64,000 bases of DNA. Origin: Aneurinibacillus tyrosinisolvens. GTDB taxonomy: Bacteria; Bacillota; Bacilli; Aneurinibacillales; Aneurinibacillaceae. This document shows, piece after piece, positions 63,627 to 64,000 of this stretch. A model generated the notes under the pieces. The model saw only the letters and a program-made list of their open reading frames with translations, had not been told where the DNA came from and ran no database searches. A program made the translations under genes and the position numbers. Each line of letters opens with the position of its first letter. The stretch's first letter is position 1. The stretch spans positions 52,091 through 116,090 of the forward strand of contig NZ_BBWZ01000003.1 of the NCBI RefSeq assembly GCF_001015055.1, written 5' to 3'.

Positions 63627-64000
63627 ATGAGAATTGGTGTTATAGCCGATACGCACGTCCCTTCACGGGCCAAGAAGCTGCCTGCAGCCCTTGTAGAAGG
63701 ATTGCAAGGAGTTGACCTTATTCTCCACGCGGGCGACTGGGTAACGCTGGATATCGTGCAGGAGCTGGAGAAAATCGCCCCGGTGGATGGGATTGCAGGA
63801 AATAACGACGGAGAAGAGATTGTCAGGCGGTTTGGCCGCAAGAAATTGCTTACCCTTGCCGGATACCAAATCGGAATGGTTCACGGTGACGGCCGAAGCA
63901 AGACGACGGAACGAAGGGCATGGGAGGCGTTTAAGGGGGAAGGTGTGGATGTCATTGTGTTCGGCCACTCCCATATTCCGCTCTCCCGCATGCAGGACGG
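63627..64000 (+). CDS. Metallophosphoesterase, YfcE/MJ0936-like (3' end outside window)
   Basis: Partial gene. Calcineurin-like motifs: ADTHVP (Asp/His), HAGDWV (Asp), GNNDGE (Asn/Asp), MVHGDG and FGHSHIP (His). ATG 63627 lacks a strong ribosome site. 124 codons are visible; full-length members are about 160-180 residues. Likely follows the YedF-like gene in one transcript. Confidence 0.85.
   Translation, partial: MRIGVIADTHVPSRAKKLPAALVEGLQGVDLILHAGDWVTLDIVQELEKIAPVDGIAGNNDGEEIVRRFGRKKLLTLAGYQIGMVHGDGRSKTTERRAWEAFKGEGVDVIVFGHSHIPLSRMQD

Overview
The window reads as chromosomal DNA of a low- to mid-GC, endospore-forming Firmicute. I infer the Paenibacillaceae, perhaps an Aneurinibacillus or Brevibacillus relative. 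Reasons: Shine-Dalgarno sites of the AGGAGG type with frequent TTG/GTG starts, many spore-linked genes (YheC/YheD-type coat protein, GerMN lipoprotein, SleB-like hydrolase, AbrB-family regulator with a CxxC tail), Bacillus-type fadNAE and separate parE/parC. The genus is not proven. No rRNA, tRNA or CRISPR array was seen.

Layout. 1-4.4 kb: tail of an unknown gene, a DNA glycosylase, two small proteins, a membrane GGDEF protein, YheC/YheD-type ATP-grasp protein and GerMN lipoprotein. 4.6-10.1 kb: LytTR regulator followed by a CoA-transferase, a UvrD-like helicase and CvfB. 10.3-18.5 kb: small proteins, then a beta-oxidation block (fadN-fadA-fadE plus acyl-CoA ligase) behind a FadR-type operator. 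18.8-20.1 kb: a decayed IscB fused by overlap to nth. 20.2-30.5 kb: cell-wall and membrane functions (SleB-like, PepF, amidase, YitT, phosphodiester glycosidase), a hydrolase, a frameshifted MBL hydrolase and a THUMP methyltransferase trailed by a thyA scrap. 30.7-33.0 kb: PrsA and a defective IS200/IS605 (TnpB) element.

33.0-42.4 kb is the most coherent regulatory unit. A sigma-54 enhancer-binding protein (PAS, AAA, Fis) is divergent from a complete branched-chain-type amino-acid ABC importer (livJHMGF). Proline catabolism genes (P5C dehydrogenase, proline dehydrogenase) follow. Both the importer and the catabolic pair have canonical -24/-12 promoters, and an 8-bp motif (TTATACAA) recurs just upstream of both. 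I infer one regulon: take up an amino acid, probably proline or a relative, and oxidise it to glutamate.

42.4-51.6 kb: small proteins, a 600-bp hairpin-rich gap, thiM-thiE, parE-parC, a YabR-like S1 protein and an orphan E. coli-type pyrB. 51.7-64 kb: a frameshifted secreted PepF paralogue, a Tyr/Pro-rich protein, leuCD divergent from a LysR regulator with a clear T-N11-A box, CapA, AbrB-type regulator, a DinG-type helicase that lacks one expected Fe-S cysteine and ends in a palindromic repeat, AIM24, a YedF-like protein and a truncated YfcE-like phosphoesterase.

Decay is a theme: remnants of iscB, tnpB and thyA, plus two genes each interrupted by one single-base deletion. The two single-base frameshifts could be real or sequence errors.
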